This document shows positions 1 to 6,134 of a stretch of 8,624 bases of DNA, piece after piece. Position numbers and translations under genes: made by a program. Each line of letters opens with the position of its first letter. Position 1 is the first letter of the stretch. This stretch comes from Oscillospiraceae bacterium (GTDB lineage Bacteria; Bacillota; Clostridia; Oscillospirales; Ruminococcaceae). The notes under the pieces were generated by a model that was not told where the DNA came from, did not search any database, and saw only the letters and a list, made by a program, of their open reading frames with translations. The stretch spans positions 1 through 8,624 of the forward strand of contig JAEDMB010000080.1 of assembly GCA_016303235.1 (NCBI GenBank), read 5' to 3'.

Positions 1-1143
1 TATTGCAAGAAGTGCAATTCCGTGTTCAATTTCGAGGTGGTCAGGCTTTACGTCCTTACGGAGCTGTGCAACAATCTTATCTTCAACAGGTTCAAGAGTA
101 GCGGTATCAACAACAACGCTCATGGTATCGATTCCCGAAGGCATATGTTCAAATGAAATTCCGTTATCATAGAGAACTTTCAGAACTTTCATTCCGAATC
201 CTTTTTCACTGTTCATCATTGCCTTTTCGATATTGATTACGCTGAATCCCTTTCTGCCCGCTATTCCTGTTATAGTATGCGGACAGGATTCGTCATCAAA
301 ATCGTGGTCATCTGATACAATCATAGTGCCGTCATCTTCAGGTCTGTTGGTATTTTTTATATTAATCGGTATGCCCGCTTCTCTTACGGGGAATATAGCA
401 TCTTCATGGAGTACAGTTGCACCCATATATGAAAGCTCACGGAGTTCCTTATATGTGATAACACTGATTACATCGGGATTTTCAACGACTCTCGGGTCTG
501 CAACGAGGAATCCAGAAACATCTGTCCAGTTTTCATATATATCAGCATTCACAGCTCTTGCAACGATTGAACCGGTAACGTCTGAACCGCCCCTTGAAAA
601 AGTTTTTACAATTCCCTCGGTAGTTTTTCCGTAAAATCCAGGGATAACGGCATTTTCACACTTTGAAAGGCGTTCTCTTGTGCGTTTGACAGTTTCATCA
701 AGAATAAGGTTTCCGTTTGTATCGAAAACAATTATATCTCCGGCATCTACAAATTCAAATCCAAGATATGCGGAAAGAAGTTTTCCGTTGAGATATTCGC
801 CACGGCTTGCGGAAAAATCTTTAGCAGGTCTTGCTTTAAGCTCTGCCTTTATTTCCTCAAAATCCTTGTCAAGCGAGAAATCAAGACCGAGGTCTTTTAT
901 TATTCCGTTATAGCGTTCAGTAATTTTATTAAAAGTTTCTGAAAAATCAACACCACTGCCAGCAAGTTCAGCACATGTATAAAGCATATCAGTTACTTTT
1001 ATATCATCAGAAAATCTTTTTCCCGGTGCAGATGGTACAACATATTTTCTTCTGCTGTCACTTTTTATTATATTTGCAACCTTTACAAACTGATTAGCAT
1101 CGGCAAGACTGCTTCCGCCGAATTTTACAACTTTATTACCCAT
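1..1143 (-). CDS. lysC: Aspartate kinase (aspartokinase), C-terminus cut by window edge
   Basis: Aspartokinase phosphorylates L-aspartate with ATP, the first step towards lysine, threonine, methionine and diaminopimelate in the cytoplasm. The frame is open from the ATG at 1143 to base 1 (381 residues, no stop). It starts MGNKVVKFGGSSLAD, with the family KFGGSS nucleotide-binding motif at residues 7-12. Near residue 183 is SRGGSDVTGS, followed by WTDVSGFLVADPR, both typical of the amino-acid kinase domain. From about residue 295 the sequence (GFSVINIEKAMMN, then GFGMKVLKVLYDNGIS) is an ACT regulatory domain, so allosteric control by an end-product amino acid is expected. The last part of the tandem ACT region is outside the window. 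The start has AAGGA (1154-1158) 10 nt upstream. The gene appears monocistronic at its 5' end. Which isozyme this is, and which amino acid inhibits it, cannot be told. Confidence 0.95.
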   Translation of the reverse strand, partial: MGNKVVKFGGSSLADANQFVKVANIIKSDSRRKYVVPSAPGKRFSDDIKVTDMLYTCAELAGSGVDFSETFNKITERYNGIIKDLGLDFSLDKDFEEIKAELKARPAKDFSASRGEYLNGKLLSAYLGFEFVDAGDIIVFDTNGNLILDETVKRTRERLSKCENAVIPGFYGKTTEGIVKTFSRGGSDVTGSIVARAVNADIYENWTDVSGFLVADPRVVENPDVISVITYKELRELSYMGATVLHEDAIFPVREAGIPINIKNTNRPEDDGTMIVSDDHDFDDESCPHTITGIAGRKGFSVINIEKAMMNSEKGFGMKVLKVLYDNGISFEHMPSGIDTMSVVVDTATLEPVEDKIVAQLRKDVKPDHLEIEHGIALLAI

Positions 1144-1179
1144 TTAAAATCATTCCTTATAAACAAAATATCTTAGTAT

Positions 1180-1209
1180 ATTATATTCCAAAATGACTGA
1201 AAAAGTCAA
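1180..1209 (-). promoter_or_regulatory. Promoter of the aspartokinase gene
   Basis: On the minus strand TTGACT (1204-1209) and TATAAT (1180-1185) are separated by 18 bp, giving a start near 1173 and a leader of about 30 nt. The -35 box lies inside a perfect 14-bp palindrome (1203-1216), a possible repressor site. The leader is too short for a lysine riboswitch. Confidence 0.75.
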
Positions 1210-1301
1210 TTGACTTCTGCCACAAAAATACAATTTATATTTGTGTGTTTTTGGTGAATACGCTTGTACGTCATCGGCGTACAACACAAAATAATGAAAA
1301 T

Positions 1302-1334
1302 CAAAAAAAGTCCCGTTCATATTTCAGAACGGGA
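1302..1334 (-). terminator. Rho-independent terminator of the XRE-PIN gene
   Basis: On the minus strand TCCCGTTC (1327-1334) pairs perfectly with GAACGGGA (1311-1318) around an 8-nt loop and is followed by CTTTTTTTGA (1301-1310). It sits just after the stop codon of the gene ending at 1361. Confidence 0.85.
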
Positions 1335-1360
1335 AATATAAAGCTATCAGAAAATTTTAA

Positions 1361-2659
1361 TTATTTTGTGATTTTGAAGTCATCAATGAAACCATCTGCA
1401 CCGTCCCAGAAGCCGTCATAAACAGAATTTTTATTTGCAATAATATCGAGATTAATGTAATCATATTTATCTGAATCAATATGCAAGGTGATTGTTTTCC
1501 AGTAACTACCGGCAAGTGATACATATTCGCTTTTAAGCTCTGTATTATCCGATTCAGAATAAGCAACAAGTCCGGCATATATATCAGCATTATTATTAAA
1601 CGTAAGAATATTTACTGTTATAGTTTCACCTTTATGAAGTTTAATATATTTATAAAAGCGATAAATATCTCCTGCCTGAACATAATGAGCCCAAAACTTT
1701 ATTACCTGATTATTTCCGCTTATTGTTGGAATTGGTGCCTGCTCTTCTACAATACATTCATCATTAAAAAACTCACTTGAAACAGACTGTCCACCTCTCC
1801 ACAATATTGTGTGTAAATCCGTAATAATCTTAGGATAATCAACATTTCCGCAATTTCCGTTATTTTCTATAAACTCACCGTTAGTATATCCAAAAACCTT
1901 CACTTCTGCATTATGTTTTATGCTTTTTGAGAGATTACAGTGAAGACATTCGTCTGCCAAATCTTTATCAAATGTATAAACACTTACAGAGCTTACAGTA
2001 TGGTCAGCGATTTCTTGTATAACAAGTTGCAGTATTGTAGAGTCTCCAAAACCTTTTTTAGAATACCAAATACGAATTTTACCTTTGTATTGCTTTATCA
2101 TTCGCTTAGCAGTTATTATTTTATTAACTAAAACGGAATCAAAAATCTTATTGTTTAAAACCTTATCAAGTTCTTTTAATACTGCACTCGGAATATAAAC
2201 AATATCTTCTTTTTCAATAATAACTGAAAGACTTGTCGGGTCATTGATAAGCTGACTTGTGTCAATTATACCTATGTTTTTCATAATAAGTTCCTTTCCA
2301 GTTGCACCATTATTATTTTGAGTTTTTGGAGTTAATCCCTGCATTTCAAACCAAGTGTCAACTAATGAAATTTCATTATCATAACACGAAGTATCAAAAA
2401 ATTTATCAACTTCAATCAATTCCCGAACTTTGTGAATATCATCACTATCCTTTAATCGGCGGTCTATAACTGACAGTATAGCAATAACATGAAGTGAATT
2501 GATGTTTGTGTTTGTGTTGAGGTTTTCAAGATTTGAAAAACTCTGACGAGTTACTCCTATCTGATTTGCTAACTCCTGTGTGGTGAAATCAAGAATTTCT
2601 TTTACCTGATGCAATTTCAACCTTAAATTTTCAGAAAATTCCTTTTGAATTTCATTCAT
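1361..2659 (-). CDS. XRE helix-turn-helix / PIN nuclease / C-terminal jelly-roll fusion protein
   Basis: This 432-residue protein has three visible parts. Residues about 10-75 are an XRE-like DNA-binding domain (TTQELANQIGVTRQSFSNLE). Residues 85-125 are an Asn-rich linker. Residues 127-262 are a PIN domain with the expected acidic set: D133 (GIIDTSQLI), E163 (VLKELDKVL), D206 (GFGDSTILQLV) and D231/D233 (YTFDKDLAD). A metal-dependent RNase activity is therefore predicted. Residues about 318-432 look like a beta-sandwich of carbohydrate-binding-module type, with a strand rhythm ending in GFIDDFKITK; its ligand is unknown. There is no signal peptide or membrane segment, so the protein should be cytoplasmic. 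It stands alone between lysC and recR with its own promoter and terminator, suggesting an acquired cassette. I do not recognise a named family. Toxin-antitoxin or antiphage roles are inference. The assigned ATG lies 37 nt from the only good upstream Shine-Dalgarno sequence, and a second well-placed start exists at 2284. Confidence 0.85.
   Translation of the reverse strand: MNEIQKEFSENLRLKLHQVKEILDFTTQELANQIGVTRQSFSNLENLNTNTNINSLHVIAILSVIDRRLKDSDDIHKVRELIEVDKFFDTSCYDNEISLVDTWFEMQGLTPKTQNNNGATGKELIMKNIGIIDTSQLINDPTSLSVIIEKEDIVYIPSAVLKELDKVLNNKIFDSVLVNKIITAKRMIKQYKGKIRIWYSKKGFGDSTILQLVIQEIADHTVSSVSVYTFDKDLADECLHCNLSKSIKHNAEVKVFGYTNGEFIENNGNCGNVDYPKIITDLHTILWRGGQSVSSEFFNDECIVEEQAPIPTISGNNQVIKFWAHYVQAGDIYRFYKYIKLHKGETITVNILTFNNNADIYAGLVAYSESDNTELKSEYVSLAGSYWKTITLHIDSDKYDYINLDIIANKNSVYDGFWDGADGFIDDFKITK
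2282..2297 (-). promoter_or_regulatory. Internal ribosome binding site and start at the PIN domain
   Basis: Inside the XRE-PIN gene the minus strand carries AAAGGAA (2291-2297), a 6-nt spacer and ATG (2282-2284), in frame. Translation from it would give a 307-residue product (MKNIGIIDTSQLI...) made of PIN plus jelly-roll without the DNA-binding domain. The placement exactly at the domain boundary is why it is listed. Use of this start is inferred. Confidence 0.5.
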
Positions 2660-2668
2660 AATAGTTCT

Positions 2669-2687
2669 AACTGCATTTAATACAGTT
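2669..2687 (-). promoter_or_regulatory. Leader hairpin and short upstream ORF before the XRE-PIN start
   Basis: Between the Shine-Dalgarno AAAGGAG (2697-2703) and the ATG at 2659 the minus strand holds an imperfect 19-nt palindrome whose arms begin AACTG and end CAGTT. The loop contains an ATG (2674-2676) that opens a six-codon frame, MQLELL, whose TGA (2656-2658) overlaps the main ATG as ATGA. This could couple or restrict translation. Confidence 0.4.
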
Positions 2688-2718
2688 TTAAAAAATCTCC
2701 TTTCTTAAATTAAGATGT

Positions 2719-2754
2719 TTCAGAACAAAAATCAATAGAATTTTTTGTTCTGAA
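2719..2754 (-). promoter_or_regulatory. 13-bp perfect inverted repeat, probable operator of the XRE-PIN gene
   Basis: TTCAGAACAAAAA (2719-2731) and TTTTTGTTCTGAA (2742-2754) are perfect inverted arms separated by 10 bp. The site starts 4 bp downstream of the -10 box and covers the expected transcription start. This suits autorepression by the encoded XRE domain. The same sequence could alternatively form a stabilising hairpin at the mRNA 5' end. Confidence 0.6.
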
Positions 2755-2757
2755 TAT

Positions 2758-2786
2758 ATTATACTGCAAAATTTTTGCTTTGTCAA
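2758..2786 (-). promoter_or_regulatory. Perfect-consensus promoter of the XRE-PIN gene
   Basis: TTGACA (2781-2786), a 17-bp spacer and TATAAT (2758-2763) match the sigma-A consensus exactly, predicting transcription from about 2751. The spacer contains the near-palindrome GCAAAAATTTTGC (2766-2778), and GCAAAAATTTTT occurs again upstream (2799-2810). Confidence 0.85.
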
Positions 2787-2849
2787 TAGTAATCCTTGAA
2801 AAATTTTTGCTATAATAAATATTTTTTTGTTTTAACTTTTACAGCAAAA

Positions 2850-2885
2850 TAATACCCTTATCTTTTAAAACAATAAAGATAAGGG
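2850..2885 (-). terminator. Terminator of the dnaX-ybaB-recR operon
   Basis: Arms CCCTTATCTTT (2855-2865) and AAAGATAAGGG (2875-2885) form an 11-bp stem with a 9-nt loop, 18 nt after the recR stop. On the minus strand it is followed by a T-rich but interrupted tract (TATTATTTTG). Confidence 0.8.
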
Positions 2886-2902
2886 CAAAATAATTATATT
2901 CA

Positions 2903-3505
2903 TTACATTTTATTTCTGTTTTCAAGAGCTTTATAGAGAGTTACTTCATCAGCGTATTCAAGTATTCCGCCGACAGGAAGTCCGAATGCAAGTCTTGAAA
3001 CAGTTATTCCGAGAGGCTTGAGCAGACCTGCTATATACATAGCAGTGGCATCGCCCTCAACAGTCGGATTGGTTGCCATAATTACCTCTTTTACATTTCC
3101 CTGATTAATTCTTGAAAGGAGTTCCCTTATTCTTATAGAATCGGGAGTTATTCCGTCCATAGGCGAAAGAAGTCCATGAAGAACATGATAAACGCCGTTA
3201 TATTCACGTGTTCTCTCGAAAGCCGTAACGTCCTTAGGGGATTCCACAACGCATATTACAGACTTGTCCCTTGAATCATCAGCACATATTGGGCATATAT
3301 CAAGCTCAGTGAGATTCTGACAGCATGAACAGCTGTGAACTGTCTTTTTGGCATTTACAATAGCTTTTGCAAAATCTTCAACGTCCTTTTCGTCCATAGT
3401 CATGACATAGTATGCGAGACGCTGTGCAGTTTTCATACCAATTCCGGGGAGCTGTGCAAATTTTTCAGAAAGTACTACAAGAGGCAGTGCGTTACAGTCA
3501 GCCAT
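2903..3505 (-). CDS. recR: Recombination mediator RecR
   Basis: RecR works with RecO (and RecF) to load RecA on single-stranded DNA gaps during recombinational repair. The 200-residue length is normal for the family. Residues 19-27 (LPGIGMKTA) are the helix-hairpin-helix DNA-binding motif. C59, C62, C71 and C74 form the Cys4 zinc site. From about residue 81 (SVICVVES) a Toprim domain follows, and GLPVGGILEYAD near the C-terminus matches the conserved end of the family. The gene begins 6 bp after the ybaB stop codon, with no strong Shine-Dalgarno sequence of its own, so translation is probably coupled to ybaB. It is the last gene before the operon terminator. The order dnaX-ybaB-recR is the standard arrangement in Firmicutes and many other bacteria. 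Confidence 0.97.
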   Translation of the reverse strand: MADCNALPLVVLSEKFAQLPGIGMKTAQRLAYYVMTMDEKDVEDFAKAIVNAKKTVHSCSCCQNLTELDICPICADDSRDKSVICVVESPKDVTAFERTREYNGVYHVLHGLLSPMDGITPDSIRIRELLSRINQGNVKEVIMATNPTVEGDATAMYIAGLLKPLGITVSRLAFGLPVGGILEYADEVTLYKALENRNKM

Positions 3506-3511
3506 CAGAGA

Positions 3512-3859
3512 TTAAAACAGTCCCGGAAGTGAAACTCCGCCGGTAATCTTGCTCATTTCGTCCTCGGTAGTCTGTTCAACGTTGTTTACAGCCTCATTTA
3601 CGGCACTGATAATCAAATCCTGAAGCATTTCAATATCTTCGGGGTCAACGACTTCGGGCTTGATTGCAAGTGACTTTATAGTTTTCTTTCCTGTAACGAC
3701 TACTTCAACAGCACCTCCGCCTGAAGTTGCGGAAAATTCTCTGTTTTCAATATCGTTCTGAAGGTCAGTAATATCATTCTGCATTTTCTGAGCCTGTTTA
3801 ATCATAGCGTTGACATTCTGGTTGCCACCGCCGATATTTTTAGGTATTCTTGCTTTCAT
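3512..3859 (-). CDS. YbaB/EbfC family nucleoid-associated protein
   Basis: The YbaB/EbfC family comprises small dimeric proteins that bind DNA and associate with the nucleoid; their precise role is still unsettled. The 115-residue product has the family pattern: a Gly/Asn-rich start (NIGGGNQNVN), a helix with MIKQAQKMQNDITDLQNDIE, then beta strands in FSATSGGGAVEVVVTGKK and a second helix rich in acidic residues (DPEDIEMLQDLIISAVNEAV). The start has a good AAGGAG about 10 nt upstream. It lies 32 bp after dnaX and 6 bp before recR in the same direction, the usual context of this family, and is presumably co-transcribed with both. Confidence 0.95.
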   Translation of the reverse strand: MKARIPKNIGGGNQNVNAMIKQAQKMQNDITDLQNDIENREFSATSGGGAVEVVVTGKKTIKSLAIKPEVVDPEDIEMLQDLIISAVNEAVNNVEQTTEDEMSKITGGVSLPGLF

Positions 3860-3891
3860 AGAAAAAAACTCCTTAACAATTAATTTTAAAT

Positions 3892-5475
3892 TTATTCAAC
3901 AGCAGTATCAATACCGCTGTTTTTTGCTTTTTCAACAAGCTTTTCAGCCATACTTTTCTGTTCTTCCTTAGTGACAAGGCATCTGACACGGAGAGCATAT
4001 GCCTGACCGGTCACACGCTTTATAGTTTCGCCTATTGAAACTGCTGTTTCCTTATTTTTAAAAAGGTCTACAAACCAGCGGTTTTCGGCAGTAATAAACA
4101 GAACATTTCCTGCAACCTGTGCATGTGAAGCGTAAAGACTTCCCGCAACTGCCGGATTTGCCTTTTTAAGTTCTTCCAAAATATCATTCCACTTTTCAAA
4201 TTCGGGGATTTCCTCAAGCTTAAGATTTTTCATATCAATATTGGGCTTGGGTTCTTCCATGGAAACATTTTTTATAGGCTTGTCAACTATATCATTATCC
4301 TTAGATAAAGAAACATTTTTTATCTGATTTTCAAGTTTTTTGATTTTCTCAAGAACTTCCGTATTATCTGCCTGTACCGTCTGAACAGTGGGAACATCTC
4401 TGCAAAGCCTTATAGCAGTCATTTCAAATTCAACACGCTTATTAAGAACTTTTGACATCTTGACATAACATTCCTGAAGAATATCAAGCATTGACATAAT
4501 TTTTTCAGTTTCAAGATTCTGACTTATTTTTTTCAGACGTTCGATTTCATCGGGCAGACCTGTCACAAGATTTCCGGCAGAATCGGGGGAAATTTTTATA
4601 AGCATAATATTTCTGATTTGCGTTATAAGCTCCTCGCAGAGTCTTGAAAGGTCTTTTGACTTATTATAAAGAGTATTTATAATATCAAGTGATTTTGAAA
4701 TATTTTTTTCAGCAAAGGATTCTATAATATCATAAAGGTAATCCCTGCCGGCAATTCCTGCCGTATCTGAAACGGATTCGGGAGTTATAACATCTGCACA
4801 TACGGAACACTGGTCAAGGAGTGAAATAGCATCACGCATTCCGCCGTCTGCAAGCCTTGCTATAAGAAATGCACCTTCCTGTGTCAGATTTATATTTTCC
4901 TGTTCTGCTATATAGAGAAGTCTGTTTGCAATATCCTCTGTTTTTATTCTTCTGAAATCATATCTCTGACATCTTGATACGATAGTAGCAGGAACTTTGT
5001 GAATTTCAGTCGTGGCAAGTATGAATTTCACATAATCGGGAGGTTCTTCCATAATTTTCAGAAGTGCATTGAATGCACTCGTTGAAAGCATATGAACTTC
5101 ATCTATAATATATATTTTATAACTGCATCTTTCCGGAGTATAAACTGTTGCATCACGCAGTTCCCTTATATCATCAACACCGTTGTTTGATGCTGCGTCA
5201 ATTTCAACTATATCAGTCAGAGTGCCATTGTCGGCATCACGGCATATATCACATTCAAGACATGGATTGCCGTCTTTAACGGACTTGCAGTTTACGGCTT
5301 TTGCAAGTATTCTTGCACATGTAGTTTTTCCCGTACCCCTTGAACCTGTAAAGAGATACGCATGAGCAGTTTTATTGTTTATAACCTGATTTTTAAGGGT
5401 ATCAGTAATATGTTCCTGAGATATTACATCATCAAATTTAAGCGGTCTCCACTTGCGGTATAATGCTTTATACAA
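3892..5475 (-). CDS. dnaX: DNA polymerase III subunit gamma/tau
   Basis: DnaX is the ATPase of the clamp loader that places the sliding clamp on DNA; tau also organises the replisome. I choose the TTG at 5473-5475 as start: AAGGAAG (5484-5490) lies 8 nt upstream, and the product begins MYKALYRKWRP, matching the family. The frame is also open from a GTG at 5484, but that codon abuts the Shine-Dalgarno sequence. Numbering from TTG (527 residues): Walker A GSRGTGKT at 44-51; zinc cysteines C63, C72, C75 and C78; Walker B with DEVH near 125-128; sensor 1 LATTE at 153-157; and SRC at 167-169, carrying the arginine finger. A charged, low-complexity linker near residues 370-420 precedes a C-terminal domain. 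The start overlaps the TPR frame by 8 nt, indicating translational coupling. Transcription probably comes from the SRP RNA promoter or from within the inserted element. Confidence 0.97.
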   Translation of the reverse strand: MYKALYRKWRPLKFDDVISQEHITDTLKNQVINNKTAHAYLFTGSRGTGKTTCARILAKAVNCKSVKDGNPCLECDICRDADNGTLTDIVEIDAASNNGVDDIRELRDATVYTPERCSYKIYIIDEVHMLSTSAFNALLKIMEEPPDYVKFILATTEIHKVPATIVSRCQRYDFRRIKTEDIANRLLYIAEQENINLTQEGAFLIARLADGGMRDAISLLDQCSVCADVITPESVSDTAGIAGRDYLYDIIESFAEKNISKSLDIINTLYNKSKDLSRLCEELITQIRNIMLIKISPDSAGNLVTGLPDEIERLKKISQNLETEKIMSMLDILQECYVKMSKVLNKRVEFEMTAIRLCRDVPTVQTVQADNTEVLEKIKKLENQIKNVSLSKDNDIVDKPIKNVSMEEPKPNIDMKNLKLEEIPEFEKWNDILEELKKANPAVAGSLYASHAQVAGNVLFITAENRWFVDLFKNKETAVSIGETIKRVTGQAYALRVRCLVTKEEQKSMAEKLVEKAKNSGIDTAVE

Positions 5476-5722
5476 CAGAATCACTTCCTTTTTTCAGGGG
5501 CAGTCCTTCACTTATTTCCTTGTAATAATCTTTAAAACCTTCTAAATCTTCAATATTGTTAATTATTGCATACTGATAATATTTTTTGCTGTTTTCATTA
5601 TCTCCAAGCATAAGGTATGCAAGGGAACAGCCTCCGAGAGCCGTAGCATAATTTAATTTTTCTTCAACAGCCTCAAGATACCATTTCAGAGCTTTTTCGG
5701 GCTGACGGTTTTCAAGATACAT
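5468..5722 (-). CDS. TPR protein, downstream fragment of an interrupted gene
   Basis: The open frame from the ATG at 5722 encodes 84 residues with two tetratricopeptide-like units (MYLENRQPEKALKWYLEAVE and CSLAYLMLGDNENSKKYYQYA), a helical scaffold for protein contacts. The first TPR unit really begins upstream of this ATG. The codons from 5746 read YIKTNIGK in frame and supply its missing Gly and helix A, but no start codon is available. Just upstream lies an IS200/IS605-type element, and beyond it is a short frame with a good ribosome binding site (see 6135-6170). The original gene was therefore probably about 104 codons and is now disrupted. The fragment may still be translated weakly (GGAAA only 4 nt before the ATG), and its 3' end carries the dnaX ribosome binding site. 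Its function is unknown. Confidence 0.65.
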   Translation of the reverse strand: MYLENRQPEKALKWYLEAVEEKLNYATALGGCSLAYLMLGDNENSKKYYQYAIINNIEDLEGFKDYYKEISEGLPLKKGSDSVV

Positions 5723-5756
5723 TTTTCCGATATTTGTTTTTATGTAAGTGAACTCT

Positions 5757-5795
5757 CCCCCACCTACGCTCGTTACACTCGCTAAGAGGTGGGGG
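5757..5795 (-). repeat. Right-end hairpin of the IS200/IS605-type element
   Basis: This is a perfect 9-bp stem (5757-5765 with 5787-5795) around a 21-nt loop. It is a diverged direct copy of the hairpin at 6088-6126. There is no T tract after it, so it is not a convincing terminator. Confidence 0.75.
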
Positions 5796-5910
5796 CTTCG
5801 TAAGAAGATTGGTATTTAAGTTTCCACCTGAAAATCAGGCAACCCTTATTCTTACAGGCGTGTCCACTTCGCCACTACTGTATAGGACAGTTAAGTCCAC
5901 AACGCTACTT

Positions 5911-5932
5911 TTAGTAATTTTTTATTAGTAAT
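5911..5932 (-). repeat. Short direct repeat within the element
   Basis: TTAGTAAT occurs at 5911-5918 and 5925-5932 (plus-strand sequence), with a T/A run between them. The second copy overlaps one arm of the long-range pair 5930-5937. Confidence 0.5.
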
Positions 5933-6036
5933 CCTGAATACTTTTTGCGGAAGACTAACCGACACTAAAAATTTTATGTGCTGAATGATTGGTCAGCACA
6001 ACCGTCAATTTTTACTGTTGTCAGGATTCTTACTTT

Positions 6037-6065
6037 ATTTTAGCATATCTTTTATAACCTGTCAA
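6037..6065 (-). promoter_or_regulatory. Promoter inside the IS200/IS605-type element
   Basis: On the minus strand TTGACA (6060-6065), 17 bp and TAAAAT (6037-6042) form a strong sigma-A promoter that starts near 6030 and points through the element towards the TPR fragment and dnaX. It may now contribute to dnaX operon expression. Confidence 0.7.
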
Positions 6066-6086
6066 CTTATTTTTTTAATGCAATTC

Positions 6087-6127
6087 ACCCCCACTTTCGC
6101 TCACTTTGTTCGCTTAGAAGTGGGGGT
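6087..6127 (-). repeat. Left-end hairpin of the IS200/IS605-type element
   Basis: ACCCCCACTT (6087-6096) and AAGTGGGGGT (6118-6127) form a perfect 10-bp stem around a 21-nt loop. It has the same orientation and length as the right-end hairpin. Confidence 0.75.
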
Positions 6128-6134
6128 ATTCTTG

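Larger units (their letters stand above)
5757..6030 (-). ncRNA. Putative structured RNA of the IS200/IS605-type element (omega-RNA-like)
   Basis: A promoter at 6037-6065 would transcribe this stretch leftward. Visible helices are an 8-bp long-range pair (6021-6028 with 5930-5937) enclosing a stem-loop (5977-5984 with 5993-6000), a small hairpin ACTGT/ACAGT (5877-5891), and a 7-bp pair GTAAGAA/TTCTTAC (5849-5855 with 5800-5806) enclosing CCTGA/TCAGG (5827-5839). The RNA would end near the right-end hairpin, followed by flanking host sequence. That is where omega RNAs of TnpB carry their guide. The identification rests on position and foldedness, not on a recognised consensus. Confidence 0.45.

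Noticed and set aside
233..913. Plus-strand open frames opposite the aspartokinase gene
   Set aside because: They lack ribosome binding sites and family features and lie fully inside a well-supported minus-strand gene; they are antisense shadows.
1144..1260. Lysine riboswitch in the aspartokinase leader
   Set aside because: The promoter leaves only about 30 nt of leader, far too short for the aptamer, and no L-box motifs are seen.
4336..4341. A-run in dnaX as a tau/gamma frameshift site
   Set aside because: On the coding strand the run is only six A, read as AAA AAA C, which is not the phase of a -1 slippery heptamer, and no stimulatory hairpin is obvious. Only tau is annotated.
5800..6060. 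Remnant of a tnpB or iscB gene inside the element
   Set aside because: No frame on either strand shows the expected motifs (zinc finger, RuvC or HNH residues) or any useful length.
5757..6127. CRISPR array or ordinary terminators from the CCCCC/GGGGG hairpins
   Set aside because: There are just two copies 330 bp apart with no regular spacers, and neither is followed by a T tract. Their shared orientation fits IS200/IS605 ends better.
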